Source: Candidatus Megaera endosymbiont of Mesostigma viride
GTDB lineage: Bacteria; Pseudomonadota; Alphaproteobacteria; Rickettsiales; Rickettsiaceae
DNA: 64,000 nucleotides
Assembly (NCBI GenBank): GCA_020410825.1
Contig: CP084577.1
Span: forward strand, 1 to 64,000
Reading direction: 5' to 3'
Positions 10,533 through 19,525 of the stretch are shown here, piece by piece; the stretch's first letter is position 1; every line of letters begins with the position of its first letter. Made by a program: the position numbers and the translations under genes. Below the pieces are notes generated by a model that had not been told where the DNA came from, did no database searches, and saw only the letters and a program-made list of their open reading frames with translations.

Positions 10533-11132
10533 TTATTTAATTAAATAACTGTTACCAAGCCAAGCTATAACTACCTTTCTTGAATATTTGCGATGATGGT
10601 ATGGAGTAGCCGAATGGTAATAGCGTAGTGCCTTATGCCAAGTGCCATGCTGTTTAAATAATGATGACAACAATTTAGCGGCATATTCAATGTTAGTAAC
10701 CGGATTAATCATTTCCTCTATATTCTTGAAATTATCCCCGTGCCAGCGGTAATTAATTTGTGCTATGCCGATGTCTATATTGGTAATCCCTGAATTTAAA
10801 GCATTTTTGATTGTTTTTGCGGCTTCTTCTTGGTTGCTAGCTATTACTGTTTTACCTGCAATATTGACTGCATATGGATTAAAATCTGATTCAACACCGG
10901 CAATCGCACTAAGTAAGCCGCTAGGTATGCGATTCTTTTGTTCTACGGCGGTAATATATTTTTTTAACCAATAACCCTTAGAAGAAGGCGTATCTGTTGC
11001 GTATGCACATGTATTCCATAAAATAAATATGGACAAAAATAGAATAGCCCCTGTTATTCCTTTGGACAAAAGTCTTATTCCTGATACAATAATAACTGAT
11101 ATATTAAACTCGTAGTTGGAGATAAAAAACAT
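10533..11132 (-). CDS. Lytic transglycosylase (SLT domain), VirB1/P19-like
   Basis: A peptidoglycan hydrolase expected to open the cell wall for T4SS assembly. After a signal sequence ending near TCAYA, the SLT fold shows the catalytic glutamate in SAIAGVESDFNPYAV, the IGIAQINYRWH motif, and the helical AAKLLSSLF / ALRYYHSA end. The ATG at 11132 gives 199 residues with a long N-region. A TTG at 11069 with AGGA upstream would give a cleaner signal peptide, so the start is uncertain. The open frame runs further upstream antisense to the next gene, which I treat as chance. The start codon overlaps that of the divergent gene at 11131 (shared CATG). Confidence 0.88.
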   Translation of the reverse strand: MFFISNYEFNISVIIVSGIRLLSKGITGAILFLSIFILWNTCAYATDTPSSKGYWLKKYITAVEQKNRIPSGLLSAIAGVESDFNPYAVNIAGKTVIASNQEEAAKTIKNALNSGITNIDIGIAQINYRWHGDNFKNIEEMINPVTNIEYAAKLLSSLFKQHGTWHKALRYYHSATPYHHRKYSRKVVIAWLGNSYLIK

Positions 11133-11901
11133 GCAGGATTTTACCAAACCTTTTAGCATAGATACGAAACCTAAACAGGTGAGAGCTGAAGCTATCGAGC
11201 CTAAGGTAGATATGACTACTCCTAATTTAACTAAACAGCCCCAAAAAACCTTTTGGGACTCACGCATGAATAAGTCTAATTTCTGGAATCTCATGTTTGG
11301 TGTCGGTTTTATACTCGGTATGGGTTTGTTTTTTATATTAGCTTTAGGTAACGCTAGTCCATTACCGCCATATGTTTTCATTATCTTTTGGACAACTTTA
11401 ATCGGGATACCGATCATAGTAAGGCACTTTTCCAAAGTAACATTTACTGATGGAAAGTTCCTAACCATAGAAGGAAGAGAACTCGATGTTCCAAACCAAC
11501 TACCTAACGGATTTTTTATTGTAGTAACCACAATCGGTATGGTTATTTTAATCGAAACAATATTGCATAAATTTCCTAGGATGCACGGTAATGCAATTGT
11601 GAACTTAATTGTTTCACCTATATTCGTCATATCATTGATATTTAATTTTGTTTTATTTTTCATATTAAAAAACTGTCCTATTTCCATATTGTTTAACCAT
11701 CAGTTCCTTAAACAACAGAATGCCCGAGGTAGATCTTCCTATTATTCAGGCCCTGAGTATATTAGCCCTTTTGCCGATAGCTACAGTAGATCTTCTAGTA
11801 GTTCTTACTCTAGTATGTCCTCTTCGTCTTCTAGCAGTTCATCATGGGCAACAAATTCAGCTTATAGCTCCATGTCTGATAATATTTATCACCGTCGTTA
11901 A
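11131..11901 (+). CDS. Polytopic membrane protein with serine-rich tail, unknown
   Basis: A 256-residue protein with about four membrane segments (roughly residues 57-76, 86-101, 131-150 and 163-186) and a hydrophilic C-terminus dominated by serine and tyrosine, including a run of nine serines. GGAG lies 9 nt before the ATG. It is the only plus-strand gene inside the minus-strand transfer region: its start overlaps the divergent transglycosylase start and its end overlaps the traG stop by 4 bp. No family is recognised. An entry-exclusion or surface role would be speculation. It has an antisense open frame, so it deserves expression evidence. Confidence 0.65.
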   Translation: MQDFTKPFSIDTKPKQVRAEAIEPKVDMTTPNLTKQPQKTFWDSRMNKSNFWNLMFGVGFILGMGLFFILALGNASPLPPYVFIIFWTTLIGIPIIVRHFSKVTFTDGKFLTIEGRELDVPNQLPNGFFIVVTTIGMVILIETILHKFPRMHGNAIVNLIVSPIFVISLIFNFVLFFILKNCPISILFNHQFLKQQNARGRSSYYSGPEYISPFADSYSRSSSSSYSSMSSSSSSSSSWATNSAYSSMSDNIYHRR

Positions 11902-14867
11902 TCAACTTTCTGGCCTTCGTTTCTTTTTAATTTTCGTTCCGCATCCATTTTAACGAGCTTCTGATATTGATGACTTTCACTTGGCTTAAGTCTAGTGACC
12001 TTTAAACGTGGATCAAATCCCTGTACACGGCTATTACCTTTATCTATATCATTTGGTGCTGGCTCTTCGCCCGTATACTGTTTGTACCTTGGTAGAATAT
12101 CATCAAGGTCATTCGAAGCTGTGGACTCGCTTTTGCCAGAATTAGCTAAAGGGATAATTTCTTCTCTGGGGCGTCCGGCCCAGTTACCTACCATACCCCC
12201 TTGTCCCAGTCTATGTTTTTCATTTTGCTCAATGACTTGCTGCATTTGACCATAATATAATTGAGTAGCGTCTCTGGTACTGTCGTACTTGTCATTGACC
12301 TTATTATTTAAGTGATTAAAGCGGTGCTTGTTAATCTCACCCGTTGCCTCAACATCCTTTCTGATATAATCGGCATTAAAGCCTTTTGCTGCAGCTTCTT
12401 TTTCTACCGCTCCACCGACATTACTATCAACATTACCTTTATATTGCCTATGTGTATCGTCCAGTTTATGGCGGACATTATCGGTACTCAAAGCACGCTT
12501 ACCGGCTTCAACTTCAGCAAGTAGCTGATTTACACCCGGCTCGGATAATTCCCTAAATATTTTCTTAACTTCAGGTGTCATATTCTCTACGTCTTTTCTT
12601 GCATCCATTACCGATTTACCGGATCTCTTCGCATGAGCTTCAGTAACGTCCTGGTACAACTCCTTGTTAATTACCCCGCCTCTGCTTCTATTAAGCTCAA
12701 TTGCCCGCTGATAAGTATCGATCTTGTCATACCTGTCCGCAAGCTGCTTCTCTGCTCTCTGAGTTTCCTCGTATGATTCATGTAATCCTTTGCTCTGATC
12801 CTGACTTACACCATGTTCTTTTGTCCATGAATCATTATTCAACGCTCTGGTGATATTGTTGTAAGTTTGATCCGTACTCTTTTCTTTATTAACACCCGAA
12901 CCGTAACTATTACCCTGTTCGCTAGCATTGCCGGTACTGACATTACCGTCTACCGATACGCTACCGCCTAGTATACCTGAATCAAATCCGGCTTTAGCAT
13001 GAGCACCGAGTACCATTTCCGCTTTCTGATACCATGTATAATTACCGCTTTGGTCGTATTTATCTATTTCATTTAATACTTCTTTTATTGCCTTACCCTC
13101 TTCGGTAGTAGTAGCAATATCATACGATGAACCTGTGTTGGTCTTCTTGGCAATACTCTCAAGCATGCTAGCCTGATGACTGATGGTTTTTGCCTGAGAT
13201 TCAGTAAACATTACTTGCTCGCTGCTAGCTAATGATTTTTGCTTGTTCACACCTTCATTCAGCATTACATGGTTTGATTCTTCGCTACGCATGCTTACAT
13301 CCCCACCTGAGGAAGTAAGGCCGTGTCCGCCGGTAATTATCTGTTTTCCTCCGGCAGTTAGCTTAAAATGTGAACCGTCGGCTAGATTCCAGCCATTCTC
13401 ACCGCTAACATATTCAAGGTTATGATTAGTCTTAAACCCGTTACTATTATGACGACTGACATTGTCGATATTATCGTTGTCCCAGTTTCGCATGCCGCTT
13501 GACCTCTCACCGGCAATTGCACTGACGGCCGCATTGCTACTAGCCATAATAGTACCTGCAAGCTGGGTAAGTCCTCCTTCGCCAAGCCTTGTCATGTAAT
13601 AGGCTAAAAACGGAATCGATATACTAAGACCGGCAGCAAGACCGGCTATAGAGTCAAACTTCTTTACCTCAGTTGACCAGCTACTATAACTAACTACCTT
13701 AGCCGGTTCATAGGCAAAATCTATTACCATATTCAGAATTGAATACAAAGGTGGCCAAAGTGACAGAGAAAACGCCATCGTAATCCAACTTTTATATCTG
13801 GTAAAACCGCCTGTTAGAATCAACATGGGAAGAAGGAAAATAAACGAGCCGTATACTATGACTTTCATCACCGCTAAACTGCCCGTTAAGGTTTTCTCGG
13901 CTAAATCTCCGGAAAGCAGGCCGCCTGCTTCCTGATGCATCTGCGCTCTTGCCGTTGCATACTTACCGGAGCGATAACTGTTAATCGCATTGATCATCAT
14001 GTTGTTCTTCAGGATCGAATCAACCTTATGTCCTCCGTCATAAAGAGCAGCAATTGCCGTGCTAATGTTTTTATTTAATTGCCTGAGTCCGGAGTTATAT
14101 TCAACCCCTTTTCCTGCTCCCCTGAATTTCTGACTTAAGGTAGTAATTATTCCGCCTTCAAGACTTGAAAACTTTGTTTCAAAATATCCCACGGCTTCCC
14201 TGCAAGTAGGACTTGGATGCACCCTCACACCGTCAACAGTCATGTCTACTCTAGACAATGTTCCGGCATTTTTGCTTACCAGTCCCCAGATGTCATTGGT
14301 TGCAACGAGCTCTTCCTTGGTAAATTTGTGGCCAATCATTGCCGGCAATATCACACACCGCCCGATAAAATTGCGCATATTACCGACTACCTCGGGATCT
14401 CTGATTTTTGCCTCTAATACTTCCTTGGCAAGGCGAGCTCCAAAAACAGTCCCGTAATGATAATAAAGCAGGCTACTTCTGCTACCAACCAGAGAAAAGG
14501 TCTGTTCAAACCCCATAGTAATAATATGACCAAAACTCTCAATTGCTCCAATAGGTAAGGCAAAAGCAAGCGGGATATTATCTACTTTCCAATAACTTTT
14601 CTCTACATGATCACGAATGAACATCGAGGCCTTTGGTAGTAACAGACTATTTACAAAAACTACCATTCCAAGACATTTAAGTAGATACTGTCTCCATTGC
14701 CCTTCCGCCTTTGAAGCTGCCATCTGCATTGCTAGGTACGTGCCAACGAGTAGCACCATCGTGTTAATTACCGTAGGATAGAAATTTGATTCTCTAAACA
14801 TTGCAAGTCCCTGCAACGTATGAAAAAGCAGCTCCGAGTAACCGTATGCATGTATTGTTAAATCCAT
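11898..14867 (-). CDS. traG: TraG, F-type mating-pair stabilisation / pilus assembly protein
   Basis: A 989-residue protein with the TraG layout: a polytopic inner-membrane N-terminal half with several hydrophobic segments (about 30-65 and 330-450) and a long hydrophilic, mainly helical C-terminal half rich in Asn, Ser, Gly and charged residues. In F, the N-terminal part is needed for pilus assembly and the C-terminal part for mating-pair stabilisation and entry-exclusion recognition. Length is close to F TraG (about 940). It follows traH by 63 bp and is the last of the continuous F-type set. Confidence 0.93.
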   Translation of the reverse strand: MDLTIHAYGYSELLFHTLQGLAMFRESNFYPTVINTMVLLVGTYLAMQMAASKAEGQWRQYLLKCLGMVVFVNSLLLPKASMFIRDHVEKSYWKVDNIPLAFALPIGAIESFGHIITMGFEQTFSLVGSRSSLLYYHYGTVFGARLAKEVLEAKIRDPEVVGNMRNFIGRCVILPAMIGHKFTKEELVATNDIWGLVSKNAGTLSRVDMTVDGVRVHPSPTCREAVGYFETKFSSLEGGIITTLSQKFRGAGKGVEYNSGLRQLNKNISTAIAALYDGGHKVDSILKNNMMINAINSYRSGKYATARAQMHQEAGGLLSGDLAEKTLTGSLAVMKVIVYGSFIFLLPMLILTGGFTRYKSWITMAFSLSLWPPLYSILNMVIDFAYEPAKVVSYSSWSTEVKKFDSIAGLAAGLSISIPFLAYYMTRLGEGGLTQLAGTIMASSNAAVSAIAGERSSGMRNWDNDNIDNVSRHNSNGFKTNHNLEYVSGENGWNLADGSHFKLTAGGKQIITGGHGLTSSGGDVSMRSEESNHVMLNEGVNKQKSLASSEQVMFTESQAKTISHQASMLESIAKKTNTGSSYDIATTTEEGKAIKEVLNEIDKYDQSGNYTWYQKAEMVLGAHAKAGFDSGILGGSVSVDGNVSTGNASEQGNSYGSGVNKEKSTDQTYNNITRALNNDSWTKEHGVSQDQSKGLHESYEETQRAEKQLADRYDKIDTYQRAIELNRSRGGVINKELYQDVTEAHAKRSGKSVMDARKDVENMTPEVKKIFRELSEPGVNQLLAEVEAGKRALSTDNVRHKLDDTHRQYKGNVDSNVGGAVEKEAAAKGFNADYIRKDVEATGEINKHRFNHLNNKVNDKYDSTRDATQLYYGQMQQVIEQNEKHRLGQGGMVGNWAGRPREEIIPLANSGKSESTASNDLDDILPRYKQYTGEEPAPNDIDKGNSRVQGFDPRLKVTRLKPSESHQYQKLVKMDAERKLKRNEGQKVD

Positions 14868-14930
14868 TTTTCTCTATCTGTATTTACTGGTTATTCTGTT
14901 ATTTTTCTCTTACCGGTTTTTAGCGTATTA

Positions 14931-16385
14931 CTAGCTCTCATTCTGACCGCTGCAATATTCCTCAAATTTAAATTCGAAATGCTTAATTTCCGCCCGAAGT
15001 CGTGCTTTAGTCTGGGCAATTAAGTCATATCGCTTAAACGCCTCATTCTTGGCCCGTGATAATGCACGCAGGGTTTCTCTGCACTCCTGATCAAATTTGT
15101 TAAATGCCCCACTATCAGCAATTTGTGCATATTGAAGTTCAGAAACTGCCTGCTGTACTTCTTGTAGCAATTTAGCAAGATAAGTTGTTACTACGTCAAA
15201 ACAGAGAGCTTCTATAAATTCACTTTGCGCAGCAACTACTTCATCGCTACCGGAATAATTTGCAAGATCAAGTTCAATCTTGGTAACTAGAGAAAGACTC
15301 GACATTGCTATTAAAGTACTCTCTTCATCCGTAAACTCTTCCTTATCGGTTTTGATTTTCTTAGTAATTGAAATCAATAGATCTTCTACCCGACCCATTA
15401 AACTGTCTTTAGCTTTAATTGCTGAAGGTATTATTGTTGGCGTAAGACACGCAGTTGCCTCATCACAAACATATAAATTAACCTCTTTACTTGAGGTAGA
15501 TTTAGCACCGATGAATTCCTCTATCATTTCTTTGTTAATTAGAGAGACTTTATGACTGACTGATCTACGCCCCGCTGAATCTTTTCGACCGATAATCGTC
15601 CCTGAAATGCTCATTAGCACTTCTTTTAAGGAATTATTTGAACTACTAGCCGGTGCTTTCCCCTCAAGTGCTTTCCACACTAGGTTGTAATTATCTCCTA
15701 GCATGCTTTCAAGTTCAGGATTACCTTCGGTTGGATCTTCAGTTTCCTTTTTTGACCCTTGCGAAAAACCGGCTAAATCTTTCTTATCTCCGTTAAAAAA
15801 AGACGCTGATTGACGGGTAGCACGTGATCCGGCAGTTATTTTACCGAGCATCCCGTCAGCAAGCCTTGCCATATCCTCACAATCCGTTTTAGCCATACTA
15901 TTAAGCCAATCGGCTTTGTTATCCAGCCACGTCATTAAATCCTCACAATGTGAGCACATGGTTTTAACCAACATCATTGCCCCATAACTACCGGCATTTT
16001 GGGCAAGACCCTTTAAATGACGCATAAGCTCAGCTGAATTGACAATACTGACCCCGCCGCCTAGAAACTCAAACTGCGCACCGCAAGGCAGGCCGCCCAT
16101 TTTACAGGAAGGGGCTTTAGCCTGAATTAATTGCAAACCCGGTTCTGCAGGAGTTTTGATTATTACCGATCCGCCCATTAAATGTCCTGCTTCCTGTTCT
16201 CTGACAATCCCACCTACAGTTACGTTACTCATCGTACCCCGCGGCATAACGTTTTTGATTAACTTATTTAAATCAGCATGGGCAGTATTAAAGGCCGCCT
16301 CCAATATCAAAGTTATTGCAAACAGCAAGGTAATTGCCTTTTTGAGCCAATATATTCTGCAGATAGTAATTATTCTCTTGATCAT
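14931..16385 (-). CDS. traH: TraH, F-type pilus assembly protein
   Basis: A 484-residue exported protein. The signal sequence is a basic N-terminus plus a hydrophobic segment ending near FNTAHA. The mature part has the TraH opening with a Gly-rich segment (MPRGTMSNVTVGG), a Cys pair in LVKTMCSHCEDLM, and a C-terminal coiled-coil-like region. TraH interacts with TraF and TraU in pilus extension and retraction. The ATG overlaps the traF stop (ATGA), indicating coupling. Length matches F TraH (about 458) with a small extension. Confidence 0.93.
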   Translation of the reverse strand: MIKRIITICRIYWLKKAITLLFAITLILEAAFNTAHADLNKLIKNVMPRGTMSNVTVGGIVREQEAGHLMGGSVIIKTPAEPGLQLIQAKAPSCKMGGLPCGAQFEFLGGGVSIVNSAELMRHLKGLAQNAGSYGAMMLVKTMCSHCEDLMTWLDNKADWLNSMAKTDCEDMARLADGMLGKITAGSRATRQSASFFNGDKKDLAGFSQGSKKETEDPTEGNPELESMLGDNYNLVWKALEGKAPASSSNNSLKEVLMSISGTIIGRKDSAGRRSVSHKVSLINKEMIEEFIGAKSTSSKEVNLYVCDEATACLTPTIIPSAIKAKDSLMGRVEDLLISITKKIKTDKEEFTDEESTLIAMSSLSLVTKIELDLANYSGSDEVVAAQSEFIEALCFDVVTTYLAKLLQEVQQAVSELQYAQIADSGAFNKFDQECRETLRALSRAKNEAFKRYDLIAQTKARLRAEIKHFEFKFEEYCSGQNES

Positions 16386-17212
16386 TTTTTTTCTTTCGTT
16401 CCGTTACCTTGTCCTACCACTGTTTCCAAATATTTCGCCATAAGCAGGCTATTATCCTCAAGGTCTGCAACTGATACCGCACCTCTTGCCAGTTCAAACC
16501 TTAAGCTACTATCATTGGTTACCGCAATTACCGTCGGCATTTCCTTAAGCTGCAGACGCTCTATTAACTCAGTATTGGTATGAGTTTTAAAATACCTGCT
16601 TTTAGTACCGTCAATACTGACTGCTTCTACCTTAAAGCCATAAATATCTGCAAACCTTGCCAGATGTTTTTCAAGTAACTCGCAATGATTGCAGTTGCTT
16701 TTAAAAAACAGGAATAACTCGACTTTTTTAGCAATCGCTTTGAGGGTTGCCGAATTCTTCTTTTCCTCATCCTCTTTTAAGGCTTTTCGTCCATAAATAT
16801 TTTGTGGGGCTTCCAGATGATTGGCGATATCCGGGTTCAGGAAATTTGCCATTAAAAAACTATGCCCAAGTACTTGAGCATTATCGAGCATGATTTTTTC
16901 TTTCTCCTTATACTTACGTACATATTCAAGGTTATCCGGATAGCGGATCATTAAGTGTCTTAGAAGTTCAAGCTCATGGGCAAAGTTTTCGTTTTCGGTT
17001 TTTATTGCTTCCATTTCTTCTTTTGTAAATTCACTCCTTTTCTTATTTTCCGGTTCTTCTAACTGTTTTTCCTTTTCTTCAAACCATAACCACCCACGAT
17101 AAAAGGAATCAGGTTCAAAAAAACTGTTTACAGCCAAGGAAGCTGTAGGATTCAAGATTACCAGTAGCAACAGCAGAACTGCATATTGCCTATTCGAATA
17201 CCGCTTTCTCAT
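16382..17212 (-). CDS. traF: TraF, thioredoxin-fold pilus assembly protein with CxxC
   Basis: A 276-residue periplasmic protein with an N-terminal signal (hydrophobic residues about 11-28) and a C-terminal thioredoxin-like fold. It retains a CNHC redox motif at residues 174-177; F TraF lacks such a motif while TrbB and many TraF homologues have one. It may help form the many disulfides expected in TraN, TraU and TraH. It overlaps the upstream traN gene by 23 bp and the downstream traH by 4 bp. Confidence 0.92.
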   Translation of the reverse strand: MRKRYSNRQYAVLLLLLVILNPTASLAVNSFFEPDSFYRGWLWFEEKEKQLEEPENKKRSEFTKEEMEAIKTENENFAHELELLRHLMIRYPDNLEYVRKYKEKEKIMLDNAQVLGHSFLMANFLNPDIANHLEAPQNIYGRKALKEDEEKKNSATLKAIAKKVELFLFFKSNCNHCELLEKHLARFADIYGFKVEAVSIDGTKSRYFKTHTNTELIERLQLKEMPTVIAVTNDSSLRFELARGAVSVADLEDNSLLMAKYLETVVGQGNGTKEKK

Positions 17213-18251
17213 TTACGCCGCTCCTGTTATTATCCTGATTATCCGGATTCGTATCACCTGTACGTATACCGGATACTCCCTGCTTTACCGTTTTACCTAA
17301 AGCCGCAGAACTTGGGGCTTTATAGCCCCCAAAAAACTTAAGCTTAAAATCCTCAATAAACTCCGTAAAATCTACTTGTTCCCAGTCTATTCTCTGTATC
17401 TCTTCAAGCGTTAACCCTCGACAATTCGGTGAACCTCCGCTACCAAAATTCGTACCAAGTTGCTTTCTGCCCTGTACCTGTACCACCTTATCGAGCATAT
17501 TGCCCCAGCAGCAAAAGTGGTGTTTTACAACAGTAGTTGCTCCTAGTGTCTTTACCTTTGTTTTTCCGACATAAACGCATAGATTTTTTGACCTCCTTTC
17601 TGCAAGCAGGTTTTCGTCCTTACTGCACTTTGCACCAATCTCTTTACCCCAGCCTTTAGGGTTCTGACTGCAGCAATTCGTATAACTGGTTGCTTTCTTT
17701 GAACAATGTTGACCGCTACCTTGAAAAAGGCTGAAATTACCATCCTTGTCAGGTTTCATTTTACTAATAGCGTAAAGTCTTGATATAGAATCCATCATCT
17801 CGCCGTTGGTGGTATAACTCTTATCAACGCAATTGCCGTCAATACAGGGAATATCGGTGCAAACCAGCTGATCCGGGCCTTCTTTTTCTTTTAACCCTGT
17901 TCTAACTTCTGGGCCGGTTATAGTTATTTGCTCTTTGCGTTTACATGAGAATTCCTTTTGCTGATTAACACACGATCCCCTGCTATCGGTAAGAAGGCAA
18001 CTTCCGTTTGCTACAAAATAGCAATGGCTATAAACCCGGCAGTTATTCTTGCTTGGATAATTACAGGTTTTAGTGTATTTCCATTCCCAGCAATCTCTAT
18101 ATACCTTTTCCCCGTCTATAATCCGCTCGCCGCTACTGACGCAGGTTTTACCTATGTCGGTACACGGGTAATCAGACACAAAACGGCCGCACAAAGCTAA
18201 ATTGCTACTAAGTAATACCCAGATTATCATTACTACTTTTAATATTTTCAT
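17190..18251 (-). CDS. traN: TraN C-terminal half, cysteine-rich outer-membrane mating-pair protein
   Basis: A 353-residue exported, very cysteine-rich protein. After a signal peptide it has the TraN modules IIDGEKVYRDCWEW, CIDGNC, and a C-terminal core with CCSQNPKGWG, HHFCCWGNMLDKVVQ, GRKQLGTNFGS and CRGLTLEEIQRIDW, all characteristic of the conserved C-terminal half of F TraN. Full-length F TraN has about 600 residues, so this is one half; the other half is the gene just upstream, whose TGA overlaps this ATG (ATGA). The start at 18251 is chosen for that overlap; an ATG at 18266 is also possible. The split at the WDE-C point looks natural, so both halves may assemble. Confidence 0.88.
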   Translation of the reverse strand: MKILKVVMIIWVLLSSNLALCGRFVSDYPCTDIGKTCVSSGERIIDGEKVYRDCWEWKYTKTCNYPSKNNCRVYSHCYFVANGSCLLTDSRGSCVNQQKEFSCKRKEQITITGPEVRTGLKEKEGPDQLVCTDIPCIDGNCVDKSYTTNGEMMDSISRLYAISKMKPDKDGNFSLFQGSGQHCSKKATSYTNCCSQNPKGWGKEIGAKCSKDENLLAERRSKNLCVYVGKTKVKTLGATTVVKHHFCCWGNMLDKVVQVQGRKQLGTNFGSGGSPNCRGLTLEEIQRIDWEQVDFTEFIEDFKLKFFGGYKAPSSAALGKTVKQGVSGIRTGDTNPDNQDNNRSGVNEKAVFE

Positions 18252-19303
18252 GATTCCAACCCGCATACCTCATCCCATTCATCAACCCACTCAACACAAC
18301 CTTCGTCATAGTAGAACAAGGGATATGCACCATAGCTTTGTTCTGTAGCTGACCAATCCGGTTCAAACCATTCTCCGGTTCTTTTTTGTACCTTTAAGTG
18401 AAGGAGATGATGACGCTGTGGCGGTAGTACGATTTTATTAACATCAACTAGTTTAAAAGGCACTTCGGGAGATAAACTATAATGAGGGCGGGGAGATGCT
18501 AACATTCGTTTAATCTCAGGAAAAAAAGGGGCTAGGTCGATTTCTCCTTGTTCCCCAGTCCAAAAACACGGGTTATATCCTAAATTCCTTTCGTAAAAGT
18601 GTGATAACTGACAACCAAAAGTAAAGGAACTTACGCGAAATACATGTTTCAACTCCCCCACCGCTCCCCTTCGTTTGCACTTTGTAGTTAGCACGTCATG
18701 GCAGCTATATCTGTTTCTTGATTCCTCGCACATTGTTTGGTCATAAATAGTTTCCCTGATTTGTTCTTCCTTGAGCGCAATACGATGCTCCGGCTCAATT
18801 TCCTTATTTCCTTTTACGGTATAGCAGTCCACTCCAAGGCGCTCCTTTAAGGAAAAAAGTAGAGAACCAAGTAAATCCTTGCTACCCTCCGCTATTCTCT
18901 CGGCATCCTTGCAGTGAGCTACCATAAGAGGATTGCTTTCATCAACGTAAATCTCTTCAAGCAGCTTTTCCCTTAATAATTGGGTACTACCTCTATCATT
19001 TAACTCATCAGCTTTTATGGTGCTAAGCTCCGATGTATTTTCATCAATTTCTTTTCTACTTGTACCGGAAATAAATTCCACGCCATGATCAACGCCTGAT
19101 CTTAACTTCTCTATTGCTTCCCTTTCCTCTTCCTGTACCTGACTCTTAAATGCTTCAACATCCCCTACGGATTTTCTGAATAGATCGGTCTGGGCGTTTA
19201 CATTGCTCTTGCTCGTTGGGTCTTTATAGCTAGTCGCAATTACCTTGCTGCTTGCAGACAAATAAAAGATACAAAAAACTATTAGCTTCAGAATTCCAAT
19301 CAT
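18248..19303 (-). CDS. traN: TraN N-terminal half, copy 2 (tip variant)
   Basis: A 351-residue exported protein paralogous to the next gene upstream. Residues 1 to about 205 are some 84 percent identical by eye to copy 1; after the CEESRNRYSCHD segment the two have no clear similarity until a final W..E..D/WSE..C-like end. F TraN is variable in just such an internal tip domain, which contacts recipient outer-membrane proteins, so this looks like the variable half of a split TraN. The ATG at 19303 has GGAGG about 10 nt upstream and matches the start of copy 1. The frame stays open to 19525 across a degenerate remnant, so a longer 425-residue product cannot be excluded. Confidence 0.82.
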   Translation of the reverse strand: MIGILKLIVFCIFYLSASSKVIATSYKDPTSKSNVNAQTDLFRKSVGDVEAFKSQVQEEEREAIEKLRSGVDHGVEFISGTSRKEIDENTSELSTIKADELNDRGSTQLLREKLLEEIYVDESNPLMVAHCKDAERIAEGSKDLLGSLLFSLKERLGVDCYTVKGNKEIEPEHRIALKEEQIRETIYDQTMCEESRNRYSCHDVLTTKCKRRGAVGELKHVFRVSSFTFGCQLSHFYERNLGYNPCFWTGEQGEIDLAPFFPEIKRMLASPRPHYSLSPEVPFKLVDVNKIVLPPQRHHLLHLKVQKRTGEWFEPDWSATEQSYGAYPLFYYDEGCVEWVDEWDEVCGLES

Positions 19304-19525
19304 TGCATTCCCTCCAGGATTTCTTTTGCTATTTCCGATAGTTATTCTTTTTTCACCATTAGTTTTAATGCACCACTTACGGTAAACCTTACCCGTATCA
19401 CTACAAGAATAGTTCGAAGCAAATCTTGAGCTTGCGAGAACGATTTCGCTATTTCCAAAAACCAGCACAAACTTAAAAGTGGCAATTATTAGAACGAAGA
19501 TTATCGTTTTTATTGTATTATACAT
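19304..19525 (-). pseudogene. Duplication scar: traN C-half 5' end joined to trbC 3' end
   Basis: This stretch is a join of two remnants. From 19525 it encodes a signal peptide and SRFASNYSCSDTGKVY, which resembles the start of the downstream traN C-half (GRFVSDYPCTDIGKTC). From about 19380 the bases instead match the last 75 or so bases of trbC (ATTAAAACTAATGG and following), now in another reading frame. Together they mark the edges of an old tandem duplication spanning trbC 3' end to traN C-half 5' end. The 19525 ATG overlaps the stop of copy 1, so it may still be translated in frame with copy 2. Confidence 0.75.

Noticed and set aside
11133..11687. Upstream extension of the transglycosylase frame to 384 codons
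   Set aside because: It is antisense to a better supported membrane-protein gene and precedes the signal peptide.
19304..19525. Treating the 425-codon frame as the full traN copy 2 gene
   Set aside because: Residues 1-74 are a join of two degenerate remnants; the GGAGG-preceded ATG at 19303 matches copy 1. It remains open as an alternative.
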